From: JBOGJG01 sp050747825
Lineage (GTDB): Bacteria; Acidobacteriota; UBA6911; RPQK01; JBOGJG01
Length of the DNA: 6,479 bases
Assembly: GCA_050747825.1 (NCBI GenBank)
Contig: JBOGJG010000029.1
Coordinates: 1-6,479, forward strand
Direction of reading: 5' to 3'
Position 1 is the stretch's first letter. Every line of letters starts with the position of its first letter. The notes beneath the pieces are model-generated. The model searched no databases. It was not told the DNA's origin and saw only the letters and a program-made list of their open reading frames with translations. Position numbers and translations under genes: made by a program. Shown piece after piece: positions 5,893 through 6,479 of this stretch.

Positions 5893-6198
5893 ATGAGCAA
5901 ACTTAAACCCGTTACCCCCGGCGAGATTCTCCTGGAAGAGTTCCTCAAGCCGATGGGGCTTAGCCAGTATCGTTTGGCCAAGGAGATCGGCGTTCCCGCG
6001 CAGCGCATCGGCGAGATCGTTGCCGGTAAGCGCGCCATTACGGCGGACACCGATCTGCGGCTGTGTCGGTTCTTTGGCCTTTCCAATGGTTATTGGCTGC
6101 GCGCTCAGGTTGCGCATGACACGGAGGTCGCAGAGCGCACAATCGGTCCAGCACTCACAAAGATCAGGCCGTGGTCTGCACAGTATCCAAGCCGCTAG
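5893..6198 (+). CDS. higA: HigA-family antitoxin (XRE-type HTH), toxin partner deleted
   Basis: This encodes a 101-residue antitoxin. TPGEILLEEFL (residues 8-18) is the family's N-terminal hallmark. The helix-turn-helix covers about residues 24-45 (SQYRLAKEIGVPAQRIGEIV), followed by KRAITADTDLRLCRFFGLS (46-64) and a helical tail with TKIRPW. Role: dimeric repressor of its own operon and neutraliser of HigB. The ATG at 5893 is chosen because residues before it in the same open frame (from 5611) are unrelated to the family. It is preceded by GAGG (5887-5890) and by the higB stop at the normal spacing. It shares the GVP..R...I..G.R.ITADT.LRL pattern with the first higA in the window but is clearly divergent, so the two are separate acquisitions or old paralogues. 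Its TAG stop overlaps the stop of the convergent cca gene. Confidence 0.9.
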   Translation: MSKLKPVTPGEILLEEFLKPMGLSQYRLAKEIGVPAQRIGEIVAGKRAITADTDLRLCRFFGLSNGYWLRAQVAHDTEVAERTIGPALTKIRPWSAQYPSR

Positions 6199-6479
6199 GG
6201 TCTTGGTGGAAGAACATCTTTGATCGCCTCGAGGCGTAAGCGCCCGATCTCGCTGCCCAAGGCTGCGCCCGTGAGTCTCTGAGCGATCAGATCGCTTGCA
6301 TCGACGGCCTGCGCCGCGTGCAGGGCCCGGCGCAGGACCTCCGGCTGAGGGTAGGCGCGATCCTCGAGCCCAGTACGCCCGCGGGCATCGGCTTCGCAGG
6401 CCGTGAGGAATTGCTCGAAGCGCTCCGGCCTTCGGAAGGCATCCAGGGCTTCGAGGGCCTTGAGCAGGGTCGCGGGCCG
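6195..6479 (-). CDS. cca: Multifunctional CCA tRNA nucleotidyltransferase, C-terminal part
   Basis: Only the last 94 codons lie in the window; the start is beyond the right edge. The protein adds or repairs the CCA 3' end of tRNAs and, in this HD-domain class, also has phosphohydrolase activity. The visible part is the helical C-terminus after the HD domain: LLKALEALDAFRRPERFEQF, then TACEADARGRTGLEDR with the family motif EADARGRTG, the Y-P-Q segment, and a last helix GAALGSEIGRLRLEAI. This arrangement matches the E. coli-type Cca C-terminus as I know it. The end is intact: TAG at 6197-6195, sharing CTAG with the stop of the convergent higA. It is a housekeeping gene and marks the border of the accessory TA region. 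Confidence 0.85.
   Translation of the reverse strand, partial: RPATLLKALEALDAFRRPERFEQFLTACEADARGRTGLEDRAYPQPEVLRRALHAAQAVDASDLIAQRLTGAALGSEIGRLRLEAIKDVLPPRP

Overview
The window looks like a piece of a moderately GC-rich proteobacterial chromosome, most likely gammaproteobacterial. The support is the C-terminal part of a multifunctional CCA-type tRNA nucleotidyltransferase at the right edge, a large Gram-negative outer-membrane barrel protein, and a set of proteobacterial-type toxin-antitoxin (TA) genes. Genus cannot be told from this sequence.

Layout. Positions 1-434 hold a hicB-like (DUF1902) / hicA pair, each gene broken by what looks like one extra A. Positions 468-810 hold an intact higA-type antitoxin gene preceded only by the last few codons of a vanished higB toxin gene. 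Positions 811-1118 are non-coding. Positions 1119-4520 (minus strand) hold one very large gene for a secreted protein with a signal peptide, a FecR domain, a TPR solenoid and a C-terminal outer-membrane beta-barrel. Positions 4521-5013 are non-coding apart from a possible REP-like element. Positions 5014-5599 (minus strand) hold a vapBC-type operon with an intact ribbon-helix-helix antitoxin and a PIN toxin gene carrying an internal deletion plus frameshift. Positions 5600-5827 are a divergent regulatory region. Positions 5828-6198 (plus strand) hold a second higBA module whose toxin is reduced to its first ~8 and last ~10 codons, while the antitoxin is intact. Positions 6195-6479 (minus strand) hold the end of cca, convergent with higA and overlapping its stop codon.

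How it fits together. The strongest theme is a toxin-antitoxin graveyard: four modules of three or four families, every toxin gene disabled, and three of the four antitoxin genes open. The retained antitoxins could work as orphan repressors or as anti-addiction proteins against homologous toxins elsewhere. They could also simply be slower to decay. The second theme is the FecR-TPR-barrel protein. Its barrel is about the size of a TonB-dependent receptor barrel but has no visible plug domain, and its gene changes base composition sharply between the TPR and barrel halves, which suggests a mosaic origin. There is no sign of CRISPR, rRNA, tRNA, or an intact transposase or integrase.
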